From positions 62,001-126,000 of the forward strand of contig CAVTEM010000002.1 of assembly GCA_963733845.1 (NCBI GenBank): a stretch of DNA of 64,000 nt, written 5' to 3'. The DNA is from DATFQE01 sp963733845 (lineage in GTDB: Bacteria > Actinomycetota > Thermoleophilia > Gaiellales > Gaiellaceae). The first letter of the stretch is position 1; each line of letters starts with the position of its first letter. The notes under the pieces were generated by a model, which was not told the origin of the DNA, did not search any database, and was given only the letters and a program-made list of their open reading frames with translations. Shown here piece after piece: positions 1-9,131 of this stretch. Made by a program: the position numbers and the translations under genes.

Positions 1-90
1 TCGGTCGAGCGCTTGCGACGCCGGCGCGACGGCGCTCATCAAGAGCGCGAGCGCGCCGAGCGTTACTACGAACTGGATGGTGCGCCTCAT
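1..90 (-). CDS. Secreted protein, N-terminal fragment cut by window edge
   Basis: Only the first 30 residues are in the window. The ATG at 90 overlaps the stop of the upstream kinase (ATGA), and an AAGGAG ribosome binding site lies 5 bases before it, so it is translated with the two-component genes. The residues are a textbook Sec signal peptide: MRRT start, a hydrophobic stretch from about residue 6 to 22, and an Ala-Pro-Ala-Ser-Gln-Ala region that could hold the cleavage site. The mature protein lies outside the window, so its function cannot be named. Its position suggests a secreted or periplasmic partner of the sensor kinase. Confidence 0.7.
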   Translation of the reverse strand, partial: MRRTIQFVVTLGALALLMSAVAPASQALDR

Positions 91-1605
91 CGATTCTCCT
101 TCACCTGGTCAGCCGCAGCTGGGAGCTCCAGCCAGAAAGTCGAGCCTTCTCGTTCCTCGCTTGTAAAGCCGATCCTGCCCCCGTGCGCCTCCACGATCTC
201 GCGTGAGACGGCCAGACCGAGCCCCGTGCCGCCGATCCCGCTCGCGGCAGCGTCTCCGCGGAAGAAGCGGGTGAAGATCTGCGACTGCAGGTCGTCGGGG
301 ATGCCGACGCCCTCGTCGCGGACAGCGACGCGGACCATGCCGTTGCCGGCTTCGCCGACGAGCTCGACGACACCGCCATCCGGGGAATATTTGATCGCGT
401 TTGAGAGCAGATTTCCGATTACCTGGGCGAGGCGATCGCGGTCGCCGCGGACCGCGAGAGGGACAGAGGGTAGCGCGACTTCGAGCCGATGGCGCTCGCT
501 TTGCCCGTAGAAGAGGTCGGCCTGCTCGCGAAGGAGCGGCCCCAGCTCGATGCGCTCGCGGTCCAGCTCGAGCTTGCCCTGCTCCAGCCGGCGGGCATCG
601 AGGAAGTCGTCGATCAGCGATCCGAGCCGCCGCGCCTGGGCGTCGACGATGCCGAGATAGCGGTCGCGCGTCTCCTCGTCGAAGTCGCGCGTGAGCAGCA
701 GACTCGTGAAACCGAGCACGCTCGCGAGCGGCGTGCGGAGCTCATGGGACACGATGCTGACCAGCTCGGACTTCATGCGCTCGCTCTCGCGCAGCTGCTG
801 ATTCTGCGTCTCGAGCTCGTCGCGGTTCAGCTCCAGCTTCTCGGCCATCGAGTTGAACGCCCTGGTGAGCTCGCCGATCTCGCCAGGGCCCCCCTCGCGC
901 AGGCGCTGCTCCAGGTGTCCGTCCGCGAGCCGCGTCGCGGCCTCCGACACCTCGCGCACAGGCCTGGCGATCGAACGGGCCAGGTAGATCCCGAAGGCGA
1001 CCATGGAGGCGGCGAGCGCGACGAGGCCGCCGATCCCGAGGACGAGCGCCGCCGTCCAGCGCTCGTCGGCGGTCTGTTCGCTGCGCGCCGCGAGCAGCTC
1101 TTCGGCCGTGAGCAGGGTCGTGAACTGCTTCCGGATCCCGTCGATCAGGAGCTTGTCCTCCGAAAGCGCCGCCGGCGACTTGGCGGCGGCCGGCGCCGGG
1201 CCGCGGGCGATGTTCACGATCGGGATCGCGTAGATGTCGCGGTAGTCGTCGATCGCAATCCCCAGGGCTCGGACCCGGCGGCGCTGCCCGGGACTGTCCG
1301 TCACCAGCCGCTCGAGCTCGCTCAGCTGCTGGGGCAGCTCGCTGTCGAGCGGTAGTCAGCGGCGTGAGGAAGCGCTCGTTGCGCGTGTTCACGAAACCGC
1401 GGACGCCCGCCTGCATGTCGAGCACGAGCTTCTCCAAACCGAGCGTGGCGACCGAGATGTCCTTCGAGCGCGCCTCGCGACGCTCGGCCTCGCGCACGGC
1501 CGACACCGCCAGCAGCATCACGATGAAGACCGACGCGACGAGACCGCCGACCAGCACGGTCGCGAAGAGCGTCCGCGTCGACAGCGAGAGCGAGCGGCCC
1601 CTCAC
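87..1605 (-). CDS. Sensor histidine kinase (CHASE3-HAMP-HisKA-HATPase), one frame change
   Basis: Membrane sensor kinase that would phosphorylate the response regulator encoded just upstream. The GTG start at 1605 overlaps that gene's stop (GTGA). The first frame gives a membrane helix (about residues 10-35) and a CHASE3-like region ending near NERFLTPLTT; the reading then continues in another frame from about 1340-1355 (LPQQLSELERLV...). The second part has a second membrane helix, a HAMP linker, the phospho-acceptor box SIVSHELRTPLASVLGF, and ATP-binding boxes NLLSNAIKYSPDGG, DEGVGIP and GTGLGLAVS. All motifs are intact on both sides of the break, so a one-base assembly error is more likely than a dead gene. 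The signal sensed is unknown. Confidence 0.85.
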
Positions 1606-1958
1606 GCGACGAGCTCTTCGATCACGGCGCGCAGGTCGTCCGGCAGGAACGGCTTGAGCACGAAGCGGTCGGCGCCGGCCTCGAAGGCCTCGTCGCGCGC
1701 GTCGCCCCAGGCGCTGATGACCACCACCGGCGCGCCGTCCCCGTCGCTCTTGAGCTGGGCGAGCACGTCGAAACCGCTAAGCCCGGGCAGCATCAGGTCG
1801 AGGACGATCACGTCGGGCCGGTGCTCCTTTGCGAGCTCGAGTGCTTCGTTGCCGTCCGAGGCCTCGAGGAAACCGAAGCCGGCGCCCAGCGACACGCGCA
1901 CCAGCTCGCGCAGGGCTGCCTCGTCTTCGCAGATCAGGATCATACGCTCGGTGCTCAC
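1602..1958 (-). CDS. Single-domain response regulator
   Basis: A CheY-like receiver of 118 residues with no output domain. It has the acidic pair in ICEDEA, the phospho-acceptor Asp in VIVLDLMLPG, the switch Ser in VVVISAW and the conserved Lys in VLKPF. I choose the GTG at 1958 (VSTERMILICEDEA) because a GGAG lies 11 bases upstream; the ATG at 1943 is the alternative, and a longer reading to 2099 adds residues that look unlike a receiver. The stop overlaps the kinase start by four bases, so the two are a cognate pair. Without an output domain it probably acts by protein contact or as a relay. Confidence 0.85.
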   Translation of the reverse strand: MSTERMILICEDEAALRELVRVSLGAGFGFLEASDGNEALELAKEHRPDVIVLDLMLPGLSGFDVLAQLKSDGDGAPVVVISAWGDARDEAFEAGADRFVLKPFLPDDLRAVIEELVA

Positions 1959-2164
1959 CGGCTTCGTTTCTCCACGGCTTTCTCCGTCCATGTCCTTGGA
2001 GCCGGCGGGGGCGCGGCCGCAAAGCCGGGCACATCCCAGTGTACGCCTGCCTTCCTCAGGAGTCTGTAAATCCCTGCAGGAGCATGCCGGAGTCTCCACA
2101 GGAGCGGTATCGGCTGACCTGCACGGTTACGAGAGAGCGGGCTAAAGACAAGTCGCCGCGCTCG

Positions 2165-2656
2165 CTACGACACCTTGCGCGTGATCTTCGTCCGGTGCAC
2201 GCCGTCGAAGTCGCCTACCTGCCACGACTCCGTCTTGCCGTCGACGACGTAGCCCTTGATGCGGGCGTTGGTGAACTCGATGGCGAGCGATCCCATGTCG
2301 AGCACCTGCCCCTTGTTCGCCGCCGCGACCGTGAGCGTGAGCGACTTGATCCGCGTGCGCTCCTTGGACAAGCGCTCGAGCTCGGCGGAGTGTTTTCCCT
2401 TCTGAGAGGTGACGTCCAGCGTTTCGGGAACCTCGTTGGCCGCCCACGCGGCGACGTTGCCGCCGGCGACCTCGATCGTATGTTTGCCGATCCGGATGGT
2501 CGGGTTCGTAGACGTCTTGCGGGCGAGCATCTGACCGACCGCCCGGTTGCCGACCGCCTGCTGCAGCGCGAGGACGGGGTTGTTCGCGCGACGACCGGGG
2601 CGAGCCGACGTGTCTTGAGAACGATGCCCCGGTGCAAGCTCGCGATCGCGGAACAT
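2165..2656 (-). CDS. Small protein with AVGNRAV motif, possibly injection-system cargo or tube-like
   Basis: A 163-residue protein that I do not fully recognise. Near residues 28-44 it carries LALQQAVGNRAVGQMLAR. The LQ-x-x-GNRAV-x-x-LL pattern is common near the N-terminus of proteins linked to DUF4157 and to extracellular contractile injection systems. The rest is rich in beta-strand-like segments (PTIRIGKHTIEVAGG, TRIKSLTLTVAAAN, SLAIEFTNARIKGYVV) and could be a tube- or Hcp-like fold, but this is a guess. The ATG at 2656 is preferred over an upstream in-frame TTG; no clear ribosome binding site is seen at either. No injection-system structural genes lie nearby. Confidence 0.55.
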   Translation of the reverse strand: MFRDRELAPGHRSQDTSARPGRRANNPVLALQQAVGNRAVGQMLARKTSTNPTIRIGKHTIEVAGGNVAAWAANEVPETLDVTSQKGKHSAELERLSKERTRIKSLTLTVAAANKGQVLDMGSLAIEFTNARIKGYVVDGKTESWQVGDFDGVHRTKITRKVS

Positions 2657-2832
2657 GTCCGACCGACCGTACCGCAATCAGGCTGGGTGAACCGCCCAAT
2701 CACACAGTTCCCCGTCCGCGTGCGTCGCCTCCACAGGCACGTTCATCTCGCACTTGATCTCGGCCTCGGTCTCGACCCTGTCCGCGTCTCCATTGGGGCC
2801 GGAAAGGCCCTTTCGTTGCTCCTCGAGCAAAC

Positions 2833-2854
2833 AAAAACCCCGCTTCTGCGGGGC
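2833..2854 (-). terminator. Rho-independent terminator after tRNA-Val
   Basis: On the minus strand a six-pair stem (CCCCGC with GCGGGG) closes a four-base AGAA loop and is followed by a run of five T. It lies about ten bases beyond the tRNA 3' end and would end that transcript. Confidence 0.85.
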
Positions 2855-2864
2855 TTTCGTGAGG

Positions 2865-2937
2865 TGGGCGGTACTGGGCTCGAACCAGTGACCCCCAGCT
2901 TGTCGAGCTGGTGCTCTCCCAACTGAGCTAACCGCCC
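2865..2937 (-). tRNA. tRNA-Val (GAC anticodon)
   Basis: The 73-base gene folds as a normal cloverleaf. The acceptor stem is GGGCGGT with ACCGCCC, the D arm contains TTAGCTCAGTTGGGAGAGC, the anticodon stem is CCAGC/GCTGG around loop TCGACAA giving anticodon GAC, and the T arm contains GGTTCGAACCC. The discriminator base is A. The following bases are CC then T, so the CCA end is not fully encoded and must be completed by the tRNA nucleotidyltransferase. Confidence 0.95.
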
Positions 2938-3115
2938 TGGCCCACTAACGATAGCCGAGCGCAAGCCCGGCTCGGTGGGCGCATCTACCGAGAAGCGGAT
3001 GGACGATGACGACAAGCTCCCCCATCGGGCTCCGGACGAGCGCAGGAGGCGGCCCGAAGATGTCACCTCGGACGGCCGGGCGGCCTTCACGGCCGCCGCC
3101 GCCCGCGGAGCGCGG

Positions 3116-4342
3116 CTAGAAGATCTCTGGGCACCAGGGCGCGGACGGCGTTCGGAAGAGCGCATCGGCGCGTTCCAGAGCCCCGTCGGCCCGCTCCTCG
3201 ACTCGGCCGGCGCCGGCGAGCTGCCGAAAGGTGAAGGCGCCGAGGTATACGGACGCCAAGTCGGCGACGTCGAGCAGGAGCTCTGCGCTGCCCGGATCTG
3301 CGCGGGTTACGCGTACGTCGCTCTCGGACGCCTTGAGCCGCCAGGCGCCAGCGTTCTCGGGCCGAAGCGCATCGGTGAGCTCGAACGTCAACTCTGCATT
3401 CGCGGCATACGTGCGGCCGGACATCGCTTGCTCGATGTCCATGATGCGCAGCCAGAGCGCGTCGCCGAGGCGGAGTCGGAGCCGGCGCGGCTCGGTGACG
3501 AGCAGGAACAGCGGGTGGTCCGGTGGCAGAATCCAGGCTTCGACCCTAGCCACGAGATCGATGCCGAAGAGGAACCGCCACAGCTCGCGGGTGGCGAGCG
3601 GTGACGTCGCAAGCGCCTCGATCACACGCAGGCTCGAGGCAGGGATCCCGTCTTTCCAGTCGTCTTTGACCCGGTAGCGGGCATATCCCTCGTCGACGCC
3701 GTCGAGCGTGAGGACCGCGAAGAAACGCGGCCCCGCGCCGCGACGGCGGTGCTGCGGGTCGGGCAGCCGATAGTTCGTCCACCACTTCTCGCTGCGCGCG
3801 AACATCCCCGGCGTCTCCCGGCGGACTCGGTCGTAGATCGGCGGCAGGACGCTGGCAGCCTCGTCCTCGTCGACGAGTCGGATGCTTCCGACAGGCGGTG
3901 GGTCGCCGCGGAAGCGGATGCGGTCTCTGTCCGCGTCGATCGACGCACGGACGGTCGCCATCCCGTAGCCGAACCGCCCGTAGATCGCCTCCTCCGAGGC
4001 CCAGAGGATCGCAAGCGGCTCGCCCCTGGCGGCGATCGCGTCGAGCTCAGTTCGCATTAGCTGGGTCATGATTCCGCGGCGCCGATGCGTCGGAAGGACG
4101 CCGACGAGCGTGACTCCCGCCGCGCGCAGCTCTCCTCCGGGTACGGTCAGTTTGAGCTCGAAGTCGGCGGCCGTCCCGACGATCGCCTCGCCGTCGTAAG
4201 CGGCGTAGAGGCGCTCGGCGTCGAGAACGTTTTCGTCGCGCTCGGCACTCTCGGCGCTTGTCTCCTCTGCGAAGGTCTTTCCACCGACCTCGAGGAAGCG
4301 TCTCACCTCCCCTGGAGGCGGTATCCGGATGTCGATGGCCAT
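3116..4342 (-). CDS. Eis-like GNAT N-acetyltransferase
   Basis: A 408-residue protein with the Eis layout: an N-terminal GNAT domain with acetyl-CoA-binding segment GVLPTHRRRGIMTQLM (about residues 83-98), a second GNAT-like middle domain, and a C-terminal SCP2-type fold ending in the family-typical LFRTPSAPWCPEIF. Known Eis proteins acetylate aminoglycosides or other amines in the cytoplasm; the substrate here is not visible. The ATG at 4342 is the only start that gives a normal N-terminus. It stands alone between the tRNA and a divergent gene. Length and C-terminus match the family well, so the family call is safe while the substrate is open. Confidence 0.85.
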   Translation of the reverse strand: MAIDIRIPPPGEVRRFLEVGGKTFAEETSAESAERDENVLDAERLYAAYDGEAIVGTAADFELKLTVPGGELRAAGVTLVGVLPTHRRRGIMTQLMRTELDAIAARGEPLAILWASEEAIYGRFGYGMATVRASIDADRDRIRFRGDPPPVGSIRLVDEDEAASVLPPIYDRVRRETPGMFARSEKWWTNYRLPDPQHRRRGAGPRFFAVLTLDGVDEGYARYRVKDDWKDGIPASSLRVIEALATSPLATRELWRFLFGIDLVARVEAWILPPDHPLFLLVTEPRRLRLRLGDALWLRIMDIEQAMSGRTYAANAELTFELTDALRPENAGAWRLKASESDVRVTRADPGSAELLLDVADLASVYLGAFTFRQLAGAGRVEERADGALERADALFRTPSAPWCPEIF

Positions 4343-4485
4343 CGCGTTTCGAGCCTATCGGGCGCGTGGCTCTGCCCGGATCGGCCCGGGCTTTGAGGTT
4401 GAGCTTTCTCGTCGTACACTGAACCTTCCGGAGGTTCTCATAGCAAGGTAGGGGTTTGGGGGGCTAACAAACGAATTCGCCGCAT

Positions 4486-5346
4486 TTGCCGCTGCCGCCG
4501 CAGCAAAGCACACGTCCTCAGCGAATCGCGCTAATCGTCGCGGGACTCGCGTGCTTGGCCCTGTTCGGGTTCCTGTCCTCGCACGCCCTTGCGCAGGGAA
4601 CGCCACCTCCACCGGCGCCTCCACCCCCGCCGGCCGATCCCGCGCCGCCGCCGACGAGCACAGGAACCCTCCCGACCCCTGATCCGGCGCCCCCGCCCCC
4701 GCCGCGGCGCACGAAGCCGAAGGCCAGGCCAAAGCCGCCCGCTCCGCCCCCGCCCCCGCCTCCTCCAACGCGGCGCGCCACGCCGACTGCCGAGGCGCCG
4801 ACCGTCGCGAAGAACCGGGCACGGAAGCCCCCGTCCCCGCCGCGGCCGCCCACGGTCACCCGTGCCGCGTCGGCCAAGCCCGCGACGAAGTCAAGACTCA
4901 GCCCGAAGCTCGACCGCCGGAAGCAGGTCGCCGTCGCGGCGGCAAAGCGCCGCACGACACCCGCGGTGCGGACGCCGGTGCGGCGGGTGAAGGCACCCGC
5001 GCGCGTTTCGAAGCAACCAGCCGCGGCTGCCAGCCGAGAGGTTCCGATCGTTCGCGCGACGTTCGCTCGTGCTGCGGCGAAGACGTCGGACCCCCAACTG
5101 TCCCTGTCAGCGGGCCTCACGCGACTCCTTTTCGCCGCCAGCGCGGCATGGCTCCTGTCGATTGGCCTCGTTGCGCTTCCGTTCTCTGCCCTTGGACGGC
5201 TCCTGCCCGCACACACGTACCGGCGGACCGAGCGAGCTGCAACTTTTGTCGCCAACCACCGCGGCGACATCGTTTTCGCGACCACCGCGGCGCTTCTGTT
5301 CCCCACAGTGATCGTGCTGCTCGCGGCCGTACTGGTGATGGGGTGA
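4486..5346 (+). CDS. Proline-rich membrane protein coupled to Calx-beta protein
   Basis: About 286 residues with a hydrophobic N-terminal segment (IALIVAGLACLALFGF) that may be a signal peptide or anchor, then a long Pro/Ala/Arg/Lys-rich stretch (residues about 38-185) of low complexity, and two C-terminal membrane helices (about 215-240 and 262-285). The start is uncertain: a TTG at 4486 is the first option and lacks a clean ribosome binding site, though several G-runs lie upstream. The stop overlaps the GTG of the next gene (GTGA), so the two are co-translated. The basic, proline-rich stretch would suit crossing or binding the cell wall. No family is recognised. Confidence 0.6.
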   Translation: MPLPPQQSTRPQRIALIVAGLACLALFGFLSSHALAQGTPPPPAPPPPPADPAPPPTSTGTLPTPDPAPPPPPRRTKPKARPKPPAPPPPPPPPTRRATPTAEAPTVAKNRARKPPSPPRPPTVTRAASAKPATKSRLSPKLDRRKQVAVAAAKRRTTPAVRTPVRRVKAPARVSKQPAAAASREVPIVRATFARAAAKTSDPQLSLSAGLTRLLFAASAAWLLSIGLVALPFSALGRLLPAHTYRRTERAATFVANHRGDIVFATTAALLFPTVIVLLAAVLVMG

Positions 5347-8300
5347 GCGTGCAGCCTTCTCGGACCTGGGTCGTTTCGCCGCTCGTGCTCGGAGCGCTGG
5401 TGCTGCTCCTGACGACCGCGGCCGCCGGAGCTCCCGGAGACGCTTACACCGCGCTCTCGTCACCCCCGCTGGTCAAGGCGTCGTCGACCCGCGCATTCAC
5501 GGTGCAGCTGACCAGCGACCCCGGTTCGAGCAGCCGGGCGCAGCGCGCCAAGGTCGGGATTCCGGGCGGATTCTCCATCGCCGAAGCGACGGTGACGGCG
5601 ACGACGACGGCTGCCGGCTCATGCACCGTTGCGACCTGGGAGCCCGACGGGCCGCTGATTGCCGACGGCAAGATCAACCTCAGAAGCCCGACCGGAGAGG
5701 CCAACGAACTCTGCCCGGGAGCGACGCTGACGGTCACGTTCAACGCGCTGGCGCCCGCCGTTGACGGGACGGGAACGTGGACGACCGAGCTGCTCGCTGG
5801 CGACGCGTTCCTGCTCATCGGCTCGCAACCAACCGTGACCGTTGACGGGACGGCCCCGGAAACGACGATCGCCACCGGTCCGAGCGGAACGGTGACGGTG
5901 AGATCAGCAACTTTCACCTTCTCGAGCGAGCCGGGTGCCGGATTCGAGTGCAGCCTCGATGGCGCGACCTTCGGCTCCTGCACATCGCCGACCGAGTACT
6001 CGGGGCTGGGCTTGGGAGCCCATAGCTTCCAAGTCAGGGCCCTTGACGGAGCGGAGAACGCCGATCCTACTCCGGCCGCGCGCAGCTGGGTAGTGGCCAA
6101 CCCGACAGTCTCGATCGGCGACGCCAACGTCACCGAGGGCGACGCGGGGACGATCAACGCTGTATTCACGGCCACCTTGAGCAGCACGACCGACCAAGCC
6201 GTGACCGTCGACTTCACCACCGCCAACGGTTCGGCCACAGCGGGCGCGGACTACGCGTCGACCAGTGGCACCGCCACCTTCTTGGCGGGGGAGAAAACGC
6301 GGCAGGTGACCGTGCCGGTGAACGGTGACGCCCTCGACGAACTCGACGAGAGCTACTCCGTCAACCTGAGCAACGCGTCGAACGCCACGATCGCCGACGG
6401 CCAGGGCGTGGGCACGATTACCGACAACGACCCGCAGCCGTCGCTCGCGATCAACGACGTCACGGTGGGAGAGGGCGACGCCGGAACCGTCACCGCGACG
6501 TTCACCGTCAGCCTCAGCCAGGTCAGCGGACGCGTCGTGACCGTGAGCTACGCCAGTGCGAGTGGCACCGCGACGAGCCCGGGCGACTACCTCACTTCGA
6601 GCGGCGTGCTGAGCTTCGCGGCGGGCGAGACCACCAAGACGATCGTCGTCACGATCAACGGCGACTTGCTCGACGAGGCAAACGAGACGTTCACGATCGG
6701 CCTCTCGGCCCCGACGGGAGCGGCGCTCGCCAACCCGAGCGGGCTCGGCACGATCACGGACAACGACCCGCCGCCCGCCCTGTCCGTCAATAACACGACA
6801 GTCACCGAGGGCGACACGGGGGTCACGAACGCGATCTTCACCGTCTCGCTCTCACGGGCCAGCGGGCTTCCGATCACCGTGAACCATGCGACAGCGAACG
6901 GGACGGCGACGGCCCCAGCCGACTACCAGAGCGGAACAGGCGCACTGTCTTTCGCGGCCGGCGAGACGACAAAGCAGGTGATCGTGCCTGTGAACGGCGA
7001 CACACTCGACGAGCCGAACGAGACGTTCGTGCTGAGCTTGGCGAGCCCCACGAACGCAACGATCGGCGACGGGTCCGGTGCCGGAACGATCAACGACAAC
7101 GATCCGCCGCCCGCGCTCTCGGTCAGCGACATCACCGTGACCGAAGGGAACGGCAGCTCCGTGAACGCCGTCTTCACTGTCACTCTCGCGCCTGTCAGCG
7201 GCCGCGACGTCAAGGTCGACTTTGCCACCACGGCAGGAACGGCAGCCGCGCCCGCCGACTTTACGGCGACCTCAGGATCGCTCACGTTCTCGGCCGGCCA
7301 GACGACGAAGAGCGTGACCGTTCCGGTCAACGGCGACCTGCTCGATGAGATCGACGAGAACTTCATTCTCGGCCTCTCCAACCCGGGAAGCGCGACGATC
7401 AGCGACGGCATCGGACTAGGCACAATCACGGACAACGACCCGTTGCCCACCCTGTCCGTCAACGACGTAACCGTCACCGAGGGCGACGGCGGCCCGGTCG
7501 CTGCCACCTTCACCGTCAACCTGAGCGCCGCCAGCGGACGAGGCGTGACCGTCGACTTCGCGACGGCGAACGGGACTGCGATCGCGCCTGGGGACTATGT
7601 CGCCCGCTCAGGCTCACTCACATTCGCCGCGGGCGAAACGACCAAGCTGGTGGCCGTGTCGGTCAAGGGAGACACCCTCGACGAGCCGACCGAGTCGTAC
7701 TCGCTCGACCTGTTCAACGCCCAGAACGCGACGGCTGCCGACGCTCAGGCCGTGGGCACGATCATCGACAACGACGGCCTGCCGAGCGCCGTCGTCAGCG
7801 ACGTGATCGTCGCAGAAGGCAACAGCGGCCAGGTGAACGCGGACTTCACCGTCACCCTCTCGGCTACGAGTGGGCAGACGGTCACTGTCACATGGGCGAC
7901 GGCCGACGACACGGCCACGGCCGGTGAGGACTACGAGGCAGCCGGCGCCGACCTCGTTTTCGCGCCCGGGACGACGAGCCGCACGTTCACGGTCAAAGTG
8001 AAGGGCGACCTCCTCGACGAGCTCGAGGAGGCATTCAAGGTCGTCCTGTCAGCGCCTTCCAATGCGGACATCGGCGACGCTCAAGGTCTCGGCTCGATCA
8101 TCGATGACGACGCGCCGCCGACGATCTCGATCGCCGACGTGACCGTTGCCGAAGGCGCCAGTGGGCCGACGAGCGCGACCTTCACGGTCGCGCTCTCGAG
8201 GCCGAGCGGCCGACCGATCGCCGTGAGCTACGCGACCGCGGACGGGACGGCCGGTGCGCCCGACGATTACGCCGTAGGAGGCGAGACGCTCGGCTTCGAG

Positions 8301-9131
8301 CCGGGCCAGGCCTCGAACGAGGTGATAGTCAGCGTCCACGGAGACACCGCGTTCGAGTCTGACGAGACGTTCCTTGTGAACCTCGCAGGTGCGGTGAACG
8401 CCGATCTGCTCGACGCCAAGGCCGTCGGCACGATCACGAACGACGATGCCGCTCCCCAGCCACCGGCGTCGCCGGCGCCACCGCCGCCGCCAACACCACC
8501 ACTACCCCTCGCCGATGTCGCGAACGTGCGCGTTCAGACCGGCGACCGCACCGTCACGGTCACGTGGGGTAACCCGGCTGCCGCGAACTTCCAGCGAGTC
8601 ACGGTCACGCGGATTCGAGCCGGCAGGACGGTGCAGAACCGCGCGGTCTACGAAGGCGCCGGAACCTCTTTCACCGACCGCGGCCTGAAGAACGGCGTCG
8701 AGTACCGCTACCGGATCAAGACGCACGATGTCACAGGGACGGCGTCGACCGGCGTCGTGGTCAGGGCCACGCCGAAGGCGGTTTTGATCGCGCCCGCGCG
8801 GGGCGCGGTCGTGAGCTCGCCGCCCGTCCTGCGCTGGATCACGAGCCCGGGCGCGACGTACTACAACGTGCAACTCCACCTCGTCCGCCGCGGCGGCACG
8901 GCCAAGTCGGGCGCGGCCACCAAGGTGCTCAGCGTCTGGCCCTCGAAGCCGAGCTTCAAGCTCAGCGGGTCCTGGCGGTTCGGAGGGAAGCGTTACAGCC
9001 TCGTCCCGGGACGCTACCGGTGGTACGTCTGGCCGGGCCGCGGCAAGCGGGTGGCGAAGACGTATGGACCCATGCTCGGCGAGAGCAGCTTCACCATGGT
9101 GGAGAAGGCCCCTTTGACGAAGAAGCGCTAG
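5343..9131 (+). CDS. Secreted Calx-beta repeat protein with FN3 domain
   Basis: The GTG at 5343 overlaps the upstream stop and gives 1262 residues. After a signal peptide (VLGALVLLLTTAAAGAPG) comes a beta-rich region, then a module with the pattern FECSLDGATFGSC...YSGLGLGAHSFQVRALD seen in many actinobacterial surface proteins, then seven Calx-beta repeats, a proline-rich spacer (PAPPPPPTPPLP), an FN3 domain (NVRVQTGDRTVTVTWGNP...) and a C-terminal beta domain ending in KKR. Calx-beta repeats bind calcium and stiffen extracellular proteins. There is no sortase signal and no obvious anchor, so the upstream membrane protein may help hold it. Likely an adhesin or envelope protein; the ligand is unknown. 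Confidence 0.85.
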   Translation: MSVQPSRTWVVSPLVLGALVLLLTTAAAGAPGDAYTALSSPPLVKASSTRAFTVQLTSDPGSSSRAQRAKVGIPGGFSIAEATVTATTTAAGSCTVATWEPDGPLIADGKINLRSPTGEANELCPGATLTVTFNALAPAVDGTGTWTTELLAGDAFLLIGSQPTVTVDGTAPETTIATGPSGTVTVRSATFTFSSEPGAGFECSLDGATFGSCTSPTEYSGLGLGAHSFQVRALDGAENADPTPAARSWVVANPTVSIGDANVTEGDAGTINAVFTATLSSTTDQAVTVDFTTANGSATAGADYASTSGTATFLAGEKTRQVTVPVNGDALDELDESYSVNLSNASNATIADGQGVGTITDNDPQPSLAINDVTVGEGDAGTVTATFTVSLSQVSGRVVTVSYASASGTATSPGDYLTSSGVLSFAAGETTKTIVVTINGDLLDEANETFTIGLSAPTGAALANPSGLGTITDNDPPPALSVNNTTVTEGDTGVTNAIFTVSLSRASGLPITVNHATANGTATAPADYQSGTGALSFAAGETTKQVIVPVNGDTLDEPNETFVLSLASPTNATIGDGSGAGTINDNDPPPALSVSDITVTEGNGSSVNAVFTVTLAPVSGRDVKVDFATTAGTAAAPADFTATSGSLTFSAGQTTKSVTVPVNGDLLDEIDENFILGLSNPGSATISDGIGLGTITDNDPLPTLSVNDVTVTEGDGGPVAATFTVNLSAASGRGVTVDFATANGTAIAPGDYVARSGSLTFAAGETTKLVAVSVKGDTLDEPTESYSLDLFNAQNATAADAQAVGTIIDNDGLPSAVVSDVIVAEGNSGQVNADFTVTLSATSGQTVTVTWATADDTATAGEDYEAAGADLVFAPGTTSRTFTVKVKGDLLDELEEAFKVVLSAPSNADIGDAQGLGSIIDDDAPPTISIADVTVAEGASGPTSATFTVALSRPSGRPIAVSYATADGTAGAPDDYAVGGETLGFEPGQASNEVIVSVHGDTAFESDETFLVNLAGAVNADLLDAKAVGTITNDDAAPQPPASPAPPPPPTPPLPLADVANVRVQTGDRTVTVTWGNPAAANFQRVTVTRIRAGRTVQNRAVYEGAGTSFTDRGLKNGVEYRYRIKTHDVTGTASTGVVVRATPKAVLIAPARGAVVSSPPVLRWITSPGATYYNVQLHLVRRGGTAKSGAATKVLSVWPSKPSFKLSGSWRFGGKRYSLVPGRYRWYVWPGRGKRVAKTYGPMLGESSFTMVEKAPLTKKR
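6102..8441 (+). repeat. Seven tandem Calx-beta coding repeats
   Basis: Seven units of about 330 bases each begin with a variant of the motif (S/V)-x-x-(D/N)-V-T-V-x-EG-(D/N) and end with G-x-G-(T/S)-I-(T/I/N)-(D/N)-(D/N)-D. The units differ clearly from each other at the DNA level, so this is an old array rather than a recent expansion, although repeats two to five are the most alike. Confidence 0.85.

Noticed and set aside
13..510. Plus-strand reading frame at the left edge
   Set aside because: It is antisense to the kinase ATPase domain and to a signal peptide with good ribosome binding site.
3079..3097. GGCGGCC/GGCCGCC hairpin after the Eis-like gene
   Set aside because: Seven-pair stem but no T run on either strand; in such GC-rich DNA this is weak evidence for a terminator.
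4343..4485. Known riboswitch in the leader before the proline-rich protein
   Set aside because: G-rich tracts are present but no conserved riboswitch core could be recognised.
6102..8441. Possible CRISPR array from the regular 330-base periodicity
   Set aside because: The repeats are coding Calx-beta units without short identical repeats and spacers.
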